Part shown: in pieces, positions 44,551-56,208 of the stretch
How the letters are laid out: every line of letters begins with the position of its first letter
Numbering within the stretch: the stretch's first letter is position 1
DNA from: Capitulum mitella
Taxonomy: Eukaryota > Arthropoda > Thecostraca > Pollicipedomorpha > Pollicipedidae
Direction: 5' to 3'
Assembly: GCA_030062745.1 (NCBI GenBank)
Contig: CP099841.1
Span: 12,838,970 to 12,902,969, forward strand
Length of the DNA stretch: 64,000 nt
Made by a program: the position numbers and the translations under genes
The notes under the pieces: generated by a model
What the model saw: only the letters and a program-made list of their open reading frames with translations
Databases searched by the model: none
Told to the model about the DNA's origin: nothing

Positions 44551-46770
44551 GAGGGGAGGGGGCACGTGTGTGCCCCTCCATTTATTTTTCCTGAAAATCT
44601 CGAGAACGGATCGGAGCCGTGCGCTACTCCTGTGTCACATTTATGACAATTCAATAACTTGTCGACTGTCGGAAAGATATCAAGAATAGGTCCGAAATTT
44701 TTGAAGTTTGAAGCGTCAGAAACAAACAAACATAACGAAAACAACGGTTGTCGGAAGCAAATGGAAACTTTGGGAGAGGACTGGCGTTTTACGTAAAACT
44801 ACCGTTTGGGCATTACCAGCCGACATCATTCGGGATAACTGATAACTGATAACTGATAACGGGATAACTGATGGATGCACGGAAGACCAAAGCCAAGATC
44901 GGTAAAGGCCATGGTCATCAAAGGTTAAGGTCAACCAGCTTGAGGCCTGATCCATATTTGCTTCGCAACTTGTCGATTTGTATGACTTTGTATCCAAAGA
45001 ACCTAATTTTATATTTGTGCAAACAGTTGACGTGGAACTTACTTTGGATCAAAAACCTCATCCAAGATTAATGATCTCGCTTCACTTCCTTTCACCTTGA
45101 GGAGGTCAGTAAACGCTAGAAGTGATCAAATTCACCGATTTGGGACATCTTTACTGAAAATACGGTAAACGCTGCATTTAGAGCTCTTATTTACACTGAA
45201 GCTACATCAGTATCCCGTGTTATTCGAAATCCGATCTGGAAAAATGAGAAAATGACATCATAGGCCAGTCACCTGACATGACCTCGACACGAAATGTTCA
45301 CCTAAGACGTCAAATGGAAGGAAATTGACATATTCTATGTTTTACCGCCTTAACTCGCGCCCTTTTCCCGTTTCCCCGTTTGAGAAGCGATACGGAATGG
45401 TCTATACGAAGCGGAAAGTGTTCAGAGTGGACCTTATTGACCCCGTTTGTGGCCTCAGAGATATTGGTCTAGGGTCATGACATTACATACACTGCAGTTC
45501 TTTATGACCTTAACCCACACTTAAAATTTCGTGTCTCTAGCTCTGTCCGTTTCCGAGATCGGAAGAGGGCATAAAAGTGCCTCCCCTTCCCGTGCTCGTT
45601 TGCGCGAAACCTCCTTTTAATGCGTGTAATAAATATAGAATGTAAAGATCTAGAATTAGCAAACCCGAAACGCCTAGTATGGCAAAGGCAATCAAATGCG
45701 TGGAATGCCGAAACTCCGTTTTGTGTGCCGCAGCACCGTCGTGAACCACGCGCAAAAAAACGATTCGCTCCCGTGTGTCACGTTGAGTCCCGCATTCTAG
45801 TAGTTCGGTGGTAGAGATCCTGTCCCGCCACCGCAGTATCACGTGCGCTGGGGACTTAAAATGGCACCTGAGATATAGTGGTACCAGGCGAATCGCTGCC
45901 ATCTCTCCGGACAACCTTTACAAGTCAAAATGTCAAAAAACGGGAACAGTCTCTCATTCCGTAACCAGAAGGTGTGTTGACGTCCTTAAAACTGGCCACC
46001 TTAAAACATAGCATCGCCCTTGGCCAGTTTGTAAATACATCCCTGCGTTTATGACTCATAGCAGTACTCTCTGTCAGGCTGGCATCAGGTCGGGTCACGG
46101 AGCTATGACGTAAAATGTTAGCGCCCGTTTCCCTTCATCACGACGGCCACAAACAAGACCTCCAGAAGTTAAGTCACTTGAAATGATTGGAGACATTTTC
46201 AAACACTATGAATGGAACCAAAAGCCCATTATATGTCACTCTGACGTCACTGGAAGTCATTCAAAGTCAAAGGACGTGATGAACATGTTACCATTCGGCA
46301 GTTACCCATTTTTCATGTCCCTGGCGCCGCCTATGCCGACATTATTCCAACCGTTTAATTCGATTTGTGCTTCTTAATCATAACATGACTAGGAGAGGCC
46401 AGGACAGATTTTTGATTCTATGTTAATTCAGACAAAAAATATTCTTCCCATTTTCCAAGTCCTGCGAGCGCCTATGACATTTCTGAACATTCCAAGCTTA
46501 TAGGCCAATCGGAAAGTTTCCGCCGATTAGATGTCGATGAATGCCAGTTGCATCAAAATCGGTCTATAAGCAGCGGAGTCATAACACATCAAAAACACAC
46601 CCCTCTCTGACTTTTCACCCTTGTATCTGTCCCTTTCAAGATTCGGAAAACTTCTTTTTATAAAAACGTAGTTTACGTCGTGGCCAGTTGATTGTCGTTT
46701 GTTGCGATGAAATCGGACCGGTAATTCTGAAGATCTCGGGGAGGAGGAATAAACCCCATACAGGTATGCG
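44551..46770 (+). repeat. Composite R2 + R3 repeat, longest copy
   Basis: 44551-45240 matches R2 at 850-1790 and 46060-46770 matches R3 at 15060-15900. The two are joined here by about 0.8 kb that is not present in either partial copy. R2 and R3 may therefore be parts of one element of about 2.2 kb. A local GATAACTGATAACTGATAAC array lies near 44838-44875. No protein is encoded. Confidence 0.5.
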
Positions 46771-47228
46771 CCTTAACGCTTTGGGTACGAAAATTGAGCT
46801 CAAACAATGTACAGCTTCTGTATCCCCTCAATGCAAAATCGTTGCGCCGCCAACGATTGGGGACAATATCCTCCGGTGTCCCTAGTGGTGGATATGCATA
46901 TGGTGTCAATCGCCTTGCTCGTAACCAGACGCGAGCTAACCGTTTCGTTTAGTCCCTAGTCGTTACTTGCATCGTTTTTGGCATCAGTAGCATTTGACAT
47001 GGATGCGTCATTCGTCGCAATGACGTAGGTAATGTGCTGTTCGCCTAAGTCGCCGAGATACGGATGACGCTACAAGTGGTGAAGCAACCTTCCCCTGCGC
47101 TCTCCTCCCTTCCCCTCGGGGCGAATGGCGAGGGCTAATGTGCTGCCGACACCAAACCCTTAGATTCTTTCAGCAAAAAAAAAAAAAAAACTGGCCAGAG
47201 TGGCCTTGGATCAGCTATCGCTGACCGA
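46771..47228. other. Unannotated stretch
   Basis: No gene recognised. A run of about 16 adenines lies near 47176-47191, just before the minisatellite. Confidence 0.45.
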
Positions 47229-47508
47229 GTTGTCATTGACTCAGTCGTCACTGGCTCAGTTGTCACTGATTTAGTTGTCCCTGGCTCAGTCGTCCCTGGC
47301 ACAGTTAACACTGGTTCAGTTGTCACTGGTTCAATTGTCCTGGCTGAGTTGTCACAGGGCCAGTTGCTCTGGTTTAGTTTTCACTGGCTTAATTTCCAGG
47401 GCCTAGTTGTCACTGGCTCAGTTGTCCCTAGTTGAGCTGTCCCTGGTCCAGTTGTCACTGGTTCAGTTGTCACTGGTTCAGTTGTCCTGGCTCAGATGTC
47501 ATTGGGCC
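47229..47508 (+). repeat. 15-bp minisatellite
   Basis: TTGTCACTGGCTCAG and its variants (TTGTCACTGGTTCAG, TTGTCCCTGGCTCAG) repeat some 18 times. On the minus strand one frame reads Thr-Thr-Glu-Pro-Val repeats because the unit is five codons. No signal or flanking domain supports a real protein. Confidence 0.9.
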
Positions 47509-47554
47509 AATCGAAATGGAACCTAGCTTCAAATCAAGTTCAAAATCGAAACAG

Positions 47555-47925
47555 GTAAAAGCGTGCTCCGCGAGTGAAGCTTCATGCATGGCAGCATAGA
47601 TATCTCGGGCTAGATCGGTTGCTGTCAGTGGCGGGTATTGGCCAGCGCGGTATGAGCGCCGCCGTCTTTGTGGTTGGCATGTGGGGTGTTTATCGTTAGG
47701 TCTATGGGAAAAACGCGTTTTTTTACGAGTTGATAATTCAGTAACTATTGGAGGGAGAATGCTCAGGTGCGTGATACCAAATTCATTCAGCATTTTTTTT
47801 TGCAACGAATCCGCTATGTTTATTTGGGATCCAACCCGATGCGGAAATAAAAGCTGGTGGCAAGTTAGCAAGATCGACCATTACCGGCACTGGCGCCTTG
47901 AACTATTGACATACTGATTGAAGCA
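47555..47925 (+). repeat. Dispersed repeat R5, plus copy
   Basis: Colinear with the reverse complement of 53275-53640: CGGTATGAGCRCCGCC, TCTTTGTGGTTGGCATG, CTATGGGAAAAACGCG, AACTATTGGAGGGAGAATG, AATAAAAGCTGGTGGCAAG and TTGAACTATT. In one frame both copies give NKSWWQV.K.D...HW.LELL, so the repeat could include decayed coding sequence of unknown family. Confidence 0.6.
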
Positions 47926-48899
47926 TTACCTGGTGAAAAATGGTGTCGTGGAGACAGATTGGGCTTTTTGCTGATTATCTAGCTTATGATGTGTGTTTCA
48001 CTGAAATAAAAATACCTTTGAAAAAGGCATTTTGCCTGCCAAATTGGCTTTTATGATATGGCAACTGATTCTCTTTTGAATGAATGTAAAGATACGCATC
48101 ATTCTCAAACACAGAATATGAATAGCACCAAATCACACAGTTTTTCTGTCTCATGTGAGAAACCCTTCCCAGACCTATCAAGGTGTATTACGTACAGTGA
48201 ACTGTTAATAACATCTAGACATAGTGCTAGGGAAGGATTAAATCTATCCATGTAGACTAACCTGTCTCAGAATGCCGATTTCACATCAGTTTTTGGCCAC
48301 TTCCCGTTTTTGAGAATTGACGTGTAGGAACAAATGTTTGTTTCAAAAACAAAATGCACACGCTTTGCATTCAAAACAAGGAGCAGAACGATATGTTGGC
48401 ACCAGGTTTTGCACTAAATGGTGAGCCATGGTCATGATGACTCTTGGATCTCCAAGTGGTACTGATACGTTTATTGCCACATTCCTTATTTGCACAGGTT
48501 GGAGAAATGTGGTCACTATAGCAGATCTGTTGTAAATGTTCATGATATTTTTAGGTGAATTTTATGTGAGATAAAGTGCTCTTATGCACAAAATAATTTT
48601 CTAAAACTGTTGCAACAATAGTTGCATTGCAGACATGAAGTCTGAATGTGCCAATATACCATCATACCACATTAATGATGTACTGGCATGTGTTGCTTGC
48701 TACGCTGGATGACCTCAGAAAAGTGAGATCACAATTCTGCATGTGGTTTTATGTTTATAAATTGGGCTGATTGAACTGTGTTGAGGTATGAAAGTTATTA
48801 CAAATAATGGTCTGAATGTAGTAAATGGTCTGAAACGAGAATGAAACACTGCAGTTTAATACAGAAAGACAGATTTTGCATAAGAAAATAAGAATTGCC
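47926..48899. other. Unannotated stretch
   Basis: AT-rich, with no gene or repeat recognised. Confidence 0.4.
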
Positions 48900-49155
48900 C
48901 CATTAGGGGAAAGTGTGGCAAAATGAGCCCCCTTTTCCATCGGCGGACATTATAGGCAGTAATGATCAAGATAACAATGTTTTTAGCAGTTTTGCTAGCA
49001 GTTTAGCTCTTTCCGCATCTCATGACAATGCAATTGTTTGCATAACATTCATGCTTATATTGGAAAAATGACACGACAAAATAAGCTACATCTGGCTCAA
49101 CTTACCCCATAGATGGGGAAAAATGAGGTAAACCTAGTGGGGTGGGTTGAGCATG
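48900..49155 (+). mobile_element. Possible MITE with GGGG(T/A)AA..GAGCC ends
   Basis: The left part GGGGAAAGTGTGGCAAAATG and the reverse complement of the right part, GGGGTAAGTTGAGCCAG, resemble each other and the ends of the MITE at 52000-52416. The inverted match is poor, so the boundaries are uncertain. Confidence 0.3.
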
Positions 49156-50072
49156 AGGGTTAAAATTGACAGAAGGAAAAAGGAACGCTACTTTGAAAGT
49201 AGTAAAGATTTTTGCCGACCTCCCATCCTCTGGTGGGTTCGAGGGGAACCAGCAGAGATCCAGGACCCCTCAGTCGAGCCTCATTAGCGAATCTCGGCTA
49301 CGCTGCACCGCAGATTAAGCAAGACCAATTATCAGTACACCAACAATTTATTCCCGTGCACCGAAGAACTGATACTTTCAGATTTCATGTCTTGGGGAAT
49401 TTCGAGCTTTTATCGATGGAGAGAAAATTGGTATAAAATACTCTTGCTTTTGAGAAACCGCTCTTCATCAACGTTCTCCCCGTTGTTTCAGACGAAGAAC
49501 GAAGCACCTGCATCTTAACGACGAAAGTTTCTTCGTTCAGATGCAGATGGGGACTGATCGTGTTTTGTCTAGGAGCGCGCACGATTGGTCTATCACTCGC
49601 CCTGAACAGTCGTAATAAAGACAGATTGTTTTCGTGCATTTGTAGTTTATGCAGACAGTTGAACATCACAAAAAGCAAAGCGTTCACAACGCAGAGCAAA
49701 CCGAGCATTTGTTGAAAGACAACCAGACTATTTACGACCTGTTCAAACAAGTTTGAATTTCAGGCTATCTCCCGGATTGGACAGTTTTTGCAAAATGGAA
49801 TCATTCTGCAGTTGTGGCATGTATAGGCGTCAAGGCCACGTCCGGAGCGTGCATCGTGCGTCCACATTCTGTATGTCGCACACTGGACCTCCTTTGCTCT
49901 CGGTTTACTGGTAGAAAATGGTCCCGTACGAACCAAACAGAACGTCTCGTGTTTTTTGTCACCAGAGAACCATTCTCGAGCCCCTTTCCTTCCATTTCGT
50001 TTTTTCTCGACATCCGTTTCCCATGCTTTACCTCCTTCTTTGCTTGAAGTTTCCACTTTTCTGGGGCGTCGG
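49156..50072. other. Unannotated stretch
   Basis: No supported gene. Downstream flank of the transposase remnant. Confidence 0.4.
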
Positions 50073-50890
50073 TTAAAATGCGCAATGTTCCTCGATCTCG
50101 AGTGAAATGGCTATGATCGGGATATGCCCATCTGTAGCAACGGCCGACGGGCCCACACTTCGACCATCTGCAGTCGTCGGTGATTGGACGGCGAACGTAG
50201 CAGCGACGACGGTCGACTGACTGGCGGTCACACCATCTGCAGTGGTGGCGCCTGACGGGCCGGCAGCCGTCGCAGCGGTGACCACACCACCTGCAGCGGT
50301 GGAGCCTGACGGGCCGGCAGCCGCAGCACATGCGACTGTGACACTGCCAGAGTCCAAAGGCTCAGGTTCCTGTGATCCGACGACGAGGTCTAACCTGTCG
50401 GTCACCGCAGATGGCGCAAGCTCTTCGTCAGGAATCACACCCCTGTTGAAGGGGCAGATCCCAGTCGCACGGGATCCAGACTCACTGTTTCCTTTTGACA
50501 TTGCCGCGGAGTATGCTGTATCTACTACGTGCGTTACGTCGTGCATCGGCACAGTTTTGCCAGCGTTCGACCCCATCCAAGCGTCCATTGCCAGGTCACA
50601 GGAGGCCTTGAACGAGTCGTACACTGCGACATCAAACGGCTGCAGCTTGCGGCTCGTATGTGGTGGAATCGTCAGGATGGCGATGCTATGAGTCCTTGTA
50701 AACTCCACGGCCATCAGAGACACGTGCGACCCGTGGCTGTCTCTGATGAGGACCGGACGTTCTGGAAAACATCTGGCGTGCTTTGCGACGCGCTCCAAGA
50801 ACAGAGAAAACTTGTCCTCATAAGTGCATCTGGATCTGGTTCCGCATCCAACTGGACCTGTCGGGCTCCCTTTGCCATGGCTGCATCAGA
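50073..50890 (-). pseudogene. pogo-like DDE transposase C-terminal remnant
   Basis: The minus strand encodes FSLFLERVAKHARCFPERP, then VLIRDSHGSHVSLMAVEF, ILTIPPHTSRKLQPFDVAVY and RATGICPFNRGVIPDEELAPS. This is the second half of a pogo-superfamily DDE domain. The second catalytic Asp (in RDSHGSH) and the PPHTS..LQP(F/L)D box with the third Asp are present. The start of the catalytic domain and all DNA-binding parts are missing; upstream sequence is broken by stops near 50890. After the catalytic core the frame continues about 110 residues into a low-complexity Ala/Gly/Thr tail with two imperfect AAGPSG(S/A)TTA-type repeats. It resembles the partner half of the N-terminal remnants in the 31-41-kb arms but is not linked to them. 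Confidence 0.75.
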
Positions 50891-51459
50891 AGTTATGAGC
50901 AGCAACGGTGGTTTTATTAAGAACACTACGATGTCTTTTGGTTAAAATTTGCGTCGATGTCATTCCGTCGACTCCGTGGTTTTCCTAGCTGCACGTACGG
51001 ACATACTCTACGGACACCTATTGAGTCACCTCTTCGAAGGCAAGCAGACTATGGCCCCTTGCCTTTTTTCGAATGTACATTTGCATCGTGGTCGGGCGGG
51101 TATCTAGAAGAGGGTAAGCGAAGTGTACAACAACCGGAATATGAAAAATTCTACTGCAAGGAGGCGGATACGGCAGGGGGGGGGCACCGATCTCAAAACT
51201 TGGGGATAATACATGATTTCGTTAAACTCTCAAAGAAAAAGAAATCTGAGGGCTCCTGAGTTTTCGGAGAAACACCGAAAAAAATTGGATAGAAGTACAC
51301 CCTTTAACATACGTGTTGCACTGATGCAGTCTTCAAAATTCTGACCTGCTTGTTTCCAGAAATACCTACATGGATGTTTAAATATTTCTGGATAGCTGTA
51401 TTAATATGTGTTTGGAGGATCTCTGGACATCAACACTGACCAGGTCTCTCTTTCTCCAT
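50891..51459. other. Unannotated stretch
   Basis: Upstream flank of the transposase remnant. No preserved N-terminal domain was found. Confidence 0.45.
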
Positions 51460-51461
51460 CC

Positions 51462-51480
51462 ATATATATATATATATATT

Positions 51481-51530
<50 letters not shown>
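51462..51530 (+). repeat. (TA)n microsatellite
   Basis: Two long alternating TA runs separated by TTATACATA. Confidence 0.97.
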
Positions 51531-51784
51531 TGGAGACCCTTTGAAAATCAAGGGCCCAACGGACCCGTATCACTTCTCATCTTCTAAGCTTCCTTGCATG
51601 CCATAAATTCCGATCGTGTGGGGCCCCCTACCGCCAGAAGGCGCCCACACCCTTTGCGGGGCCCATGAGATATAGCTTATCTCCGTCTATCCAAAAATAC
51701 GATCCGCCGCCAATGCCCCACTGCAATGGCTAGCCCCGGCGCCCTGGGTAGCCCCCTGTATGGCACGATCACGCATTGACCAGA

Positions 51785-51789
<5 letters not shown>

Positions 51790-51839
<50 letters not shown>
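51790..51839 (+). repeat. (TA)n microsatellite
   Basis: Uninterrupted alternating TA of about 50 bases. The flanks GACCAGACT and GACCAGACC are similar. Confidence 0.97.
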
Positions 51840-51842
<3 letters not shown>

Positions 51843-51999
51843 CCAGACCTGACCAACCTGTCTGATCAGGGTCGTATCAGACCGGTTGGTCCGGCCCCGA
51901 CCTGGCGGCTCTTGTTGGTTGGGCATCATTTTTTACTTGTAAAAAGAGGTAACTCAGCTATAGGTTTTGTAAAGAAACTACATTTAAAACAAAAGCCAT

Positions 52000-52416
52000 G
52001 ATGGGATAAGCTGAGCCACGGCTTATCTTACCCCAGGTGGAAATGGCTCATCTTCCCCCACGCGCGGCCATTATTCAGTATTGACGCACGGGGACGCATC
52101 AAGAGGACGCTGCAGATACAAATCAGCTTATTTGTAAGGCAATGCCTATTTAAGTCGCCACGATACAGGCCTAATTTGTTAAACACGGAGTTAGCACACG
52201 TCAAACATATCTCTCAAAATCTGCTTTTAAGTGATAAAAAAAGCATTCCATCCGAAACTGCCTTACTCACGTCTGACCAGCTTCCACCGTACACATGAAA
52301 CGCTGTAGCATCACCTTCGGCCGACAGATCGCAGATCGGGCCACGGGCCAAATGACGTCATAGGAGTCGAAGAACAGGGGGTGGCTCGACTAGACCCGTG
52401 GCTCATCCTATCCCAC
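52000..52416. mobile_element. MITE with inverted GGGATAAGCTGAGCCACGG ends
   Basis: The left ATGGGATAAGCTGAGCCACGG-like end pairs with the reverse complement of the right end, GTGGGATAGGATGAGCCACGG. GGCTCATCTTCCCCC-type words occur inside. It is about 0.42 kb with no coding capacity. A target duplication was not resolved. Confidence 0.55.
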
Positions 52417-52907
52417 TCTCTCCTATCTGCCATTTGTTACGGACGTTTTCAGCAATAACATCTATATTATTTGTATGTGCTATCGAGGCTTCCGTACAGA
52501 GGTGCTGCAGCTAGTATCATAATGTCAAAATTATTTCACGTTCGAAAGGCCATTTCCACGTCTCCTTTCACCTGGGTACTATTTAAATCTATGCGATCAG
52601 GCATGTGGCTTGCTTTTGCTAAGTTTATCAAGTAAACTGGCTGTGGTTGTGGTTAACTGGTTATGTATTGAAACTGGATGGGTGCAATGGAATCCACAAA
52701 AAGTGACTTTTAATAATACAGGATTTGATGAGAAACGTTGGTACAGACGTCGTCTATCATTGGTAGCTGAAACCTGCGCTAAGGCTTTTTATACATTCAC
52801 ACATGTAAAATTTACTTGTTCCAAACATTGCTTGCATAGCAGGAGCAGGAGCATAGTAGGAGCATAGGAACTACTCCATGTTTGGAGGGGCAAATGAATT
52901 CTTTAAG
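52417..52907. other. Unannotated stretch
   Basis: A plus-strand open frame at 52610-52867 contains no known domain. Nothing else seen. Confidence 0.4.
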
Positions 52908-53102
52908 TCATTTCTTCCCAGTCATCACCGGGTCCAAGCCAAATTTCAAAAAGTTATGCGGCAGTTCCTCCCTAATTATCCCGTCTCCCTTCCCTTTTGC
53001 ACCATGCCAGCCACTCAATGTTTCAGCGTCCAAAGCTTCGAACAAGTATAAAAAACAATAATTGAGCAATATTTTCTCCAAGTCTGCAGGCCACATGCTT
53101 AT
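52908..53102 (-). CDS. Candidate terminal exon, unknown protein
   Basis: On the minus strand, after a CATTTGCAG acceptor, a 64-codon stretch reads ISMWPADLEKILLNYCFLYL, FEALDAETLSGWHGAKGKGD, GIIREELPHNFLKFGL, DPVMTGKK and a stop. Its composition is protein-like, with a predicted helix at the start and a Gly/Lys-rich loop, unlike the surrounding AT-rich sequence. I do not recognise the family. The acceptor phase is 0. An upstream partner could lie in the R5 repeat at 53275-53640, which has a frame with NKSWWQV. It may be the end of a decayed transposon gene instead of a host gene. Confidence 0.3.
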   Translation of the reverse strand: MSMWPADLEKILLNYCFLYLFEALDAETLSGWHGAKGKGDGIIREELPHNFLKFGLDPVMTGKK

Positions 53103-53217
53103 CTGCAAATGTATGAAATAAAATATGTCATATATGGTATATGATGCAAAAAAATGTCTGAAAATGAAAAAAGATAATAAGTTAGGCGAAGAGGAAAAAG
53201 GCAAACCAGTCTCCATA

Positions 53218-53263
53218 TGGCCGTTTGCTGTATTGGCCATATTCCCAATACAGCAAATGGCCA
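53218..53263. repeat. Strong hairpin
   Basis: GGCCGTTTGCTGTATTGG and CCAATACAGCAAATGGCC form an 18-bp stem with one G-T pair around the 8-base loop CCATATTC, plus one more outer pair. Confidence 0.85.
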
Positions 53264-53274
53264 CGCAATGCTGT

Positions 53275-53640
53275 ATCCTTTGCTAATAGTTCAAGGTGCC
53301 AATGCTGGTGATAATCGTACTTGATCACTTGCCACCAGCTTTTATTTTGAACTGGGACGGATCCAAATGAGCCAAGCGGGTTTCTAGCAGAAGAAATATG
53401 AATGAACCCGGTAACACGTCCCTGCACATTCTCCATCCAATAGTTATTAAATTATCACCTAGCAAAAAACGTGTTTTACCCATAGCCCATAATGGTAAAC
53501 AAACCGACATGCCAACCACAAAGATGGCGGTGCTCATACCGTGCCGGCCAATGACAGTAGCCGAATGACCTTGAAGTTGGTGCGCCCCTGAGCCAATGAC
53601 AACAGCCAATCTCCCCTTCTATATCCATGCCTGACAGTCG
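53275..53640 (-). repeat. Dispersed repeat R5, minus copy
   Basis: Inverted counterpart of 47555-47925. The longest frame here is on the minus strand (53609-53325), whereas the plus copy is interrupted in the same frame, so conservation of coding is not shown. Confidence 0.6.
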
Positions 53641-55626
53641 CTCGAAAACGTTCAGATCGAGGCAAGTGTGACAATGTGTCCAAGCTTCCAAGCCTCTGGC
53701 GTCCGAACGCGCTAGCCGATCGCGACAAAAATGGCGCCATCGGATGCGCCGAATCAGCGGACAGATGGTGATGCGTGCAGCGAAGCGATTCGTGGCGCTT
53801 GGCTCGTGTTACGTGGCGCGAGCCGGACCTCTGCAGAATTGAACTAATCACGGGCAGTTTACGTGAGGGATTCCATCCCAGGCAGCTCACCTGCGCCGTG
53901 GAAGTGTGGTGTGATGGATATAGTGTCTGGCTTGGAATTAAGAAACCCGAGCACGAGCGCTACTGGCCGCGTGCTTATGACCATAGCTCACCGTGCGCTG
54001 TTTTCATGCAAGATTTTTTCGCTGAGCGAATGTGCCCAGCCTTACTAGCAGAGGAGAAGAGACAAACAACATACTTCTACCTTTGTTTCACAAAGCATAG
54101 TATTAGCGTGATTTACAAGAAGACACGGCGATGCTGTATTTGACATTTACAGTAAATTCTTTGTAATGAGCGGGGGTTGGAGCGTACACCACCTCCCCTA
54201 CTACGTGTATGACAAAATCTTCCAGGATGCTAAAAATATATTTTTCGCGCGTTTTCAACATTCTTACTCAACTTTTTTAGGTCTTTATAGCTCCTTAACT
54301 CGAGATAACCCTAAATGACCCTAAGAGACCTTGACCCTCTTAAGTGTATGAAGGCGGTACACATCAAGTCTATTTGGGGTAAACAATGTCATTCATGTCA
54401 TAACACTAAAAAATGCTGCCCAAAATGCTTAAAATTAAACTCAAAAGTGAGACGAAAAAAATAAGTTTGCCCTCGGCCTGACCTTTAGTGCACTGACTGA
54501 GGTCGACCAGATTTTCCCACTTCTGCTCATGATGTTGTGCTATATCACTCTGACCCCGAAATGCAGTTAAGAAAAAAACAGAACATAAATTTGCCGGAAA
54601 TGGCTAAAACTGTCGTTGATCCCAGGTTACTAATCTAGCCTTTTCGAGAAATCCAAGGTAAAACTTTTAAGGCCGTTGGCAAGATAAGGTCATGTACCAA
54701 CACTCAGTTTGACATCTTTCAGTCTGCAAATGTTATAGCGCTTTGAACTTTTTTACATGACTTCCTTTAACCTGACGTAGGTCAGTCGTACAACCCTACC
54801 ACAAGTTAATATTTGTTCAAAATATGCGCAACAGATGTGAAAAACTGCCGAAAATTTGGCGGCACGACCCGCCGCCATTTTTTCACTACTGTGAGAAGAG
54901 CTCACGGTGTGTTGCAAACACATCAGCAGGGTCAAAGATGCCATTATTGACCGCCGGAGAGAGGATGGAAAATTTACCTCACTAGTAGGAGATCTAACAA
55001 AAAGATCTCAAAGGCCACGTCCGGTGTTTTCGCATGCCACCGAAAACATTTGTTACCATCCGGAGTCAGAAATTGCTCACAGCTCAGTCTGTGTTCACCT
55101 CAGTGTTTTCGAAGCAAATGGCCACTGGCCACAAGCTACGGTGCCAAACACAATCAATTAACATATGAAGAATATGTCGATGATATGATGGCAAGCACAT
55201 AAACTACTCACATTTCCCATCTTTCCTTGCCCATTTTGGCACCCAAGCCGATTAGACTCACCGCGCCGCCTGCCCACTGCCCAGGCTGCGGCGGCATCAA
55301 CTGTCAACCTGGAGTTTTCCCAAGTTTGCGGTCGACTTCGTCGCGAATGACACCAAGAGTTTCTAAGCCGCATCACGTGGGAAACAGACACGCATCAATC
55401 ACAAACCGTTCATACTTGTAATTTTTATATTGTTTTCCGCCGGTGATGGACGGTAATGTGCAACGAGGACATTTTTCAGTCAATCTCTCGTGAATAAGAC
55501 GTGTCCGTGTGGTGTAAAATGGGAACGTTTCTCGATTTCAAATGAATCAGGAGATTAAAAAGAACATGTCAGTTCTAATTTTGATCGTTTTAATCACAAC
55601 TGTAATCGGAATCGCTCGTTACACCC
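53641..55626. other. Unannotated stretch
   Basis: A 122-codon plus-strand frame (53775-54143) contains EVWCDGYSVWLGIKKPEHER, with no family recognised. From 54180 onward the sequence is AT-rich with AGGTC/GACCT words. No gene supported. Confidence 0.35.
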
Positions 55627-55630
55627 TTAA

Positions 55631-56208
55631 CCCGTCCCCGACTGGGGGGCGTTGACAGCCCCCTGGTGTTTTTCTGGGACTGCGAGAGAACGAACAATCA
55701 CAGAGTCACGAAACTTTGTGAATCTTTTGATTCATCATTTTTACACTCTGTGCCAGAGTTTTGACCTCAGGTCAGGTCAGGTACTCGACCGAGGTCAGGT
55801 CAAACAGACCTATGTCCAAAGAAGTTTAGCGCCCTGTAACTTTTTCGGAAAACAAAATATCACAGTCATACTTTCAGTAAATAGTGATCTTGACAGATGC
55901 AATATATCTGCTATCTCGGATTTTTCGGAATTTTCCGGCTCATTGGCCTAAAGTCAAGCCCATTTTTAAGACATGTCGTTTTTTCGGAAATTGACGGAAT
56001 ATTTCATAACATTTTTAGCATGGAGTGAAGCAGACATCTAGTTACCGTCGTTGGGCAAAGTATCAATGACTTCCAGCCATTGACCTGAGGTCAGGTCACG
56101 AATAACTGTAGTAAGCCAAAACGTACCACCGTCAAAATCAGCGATGAATTACTCAGAATGGGTAGAAATTGGCTGAACTGGCTTGCACAGACGGAAGTAA
56201 TATACAAA
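55631..56208 (-). mobile_element. piggyBac-like non-autonomous element, copy G (truncated)
   Basis: Starts CCCGTCCCCGACTGGGGGG after TTAA at 55627-55630 and follows the family to GCACAGACGGAAGTAATAT, then stops where repeat R3 begins. About half the element is missing and does not resume after R3, so this was a deletion or rearrangement, not a simple insertion. Confidence 0.8.

Noticed and set aside
47135-47326. Mucin-like Thr-Thr-Glu-Pro-Val repeat protein on the minus strand
   Set aside because: Explained by the 15-bp minisatellite; no signal peptide or flanking domain, and an A-run interrupts it.
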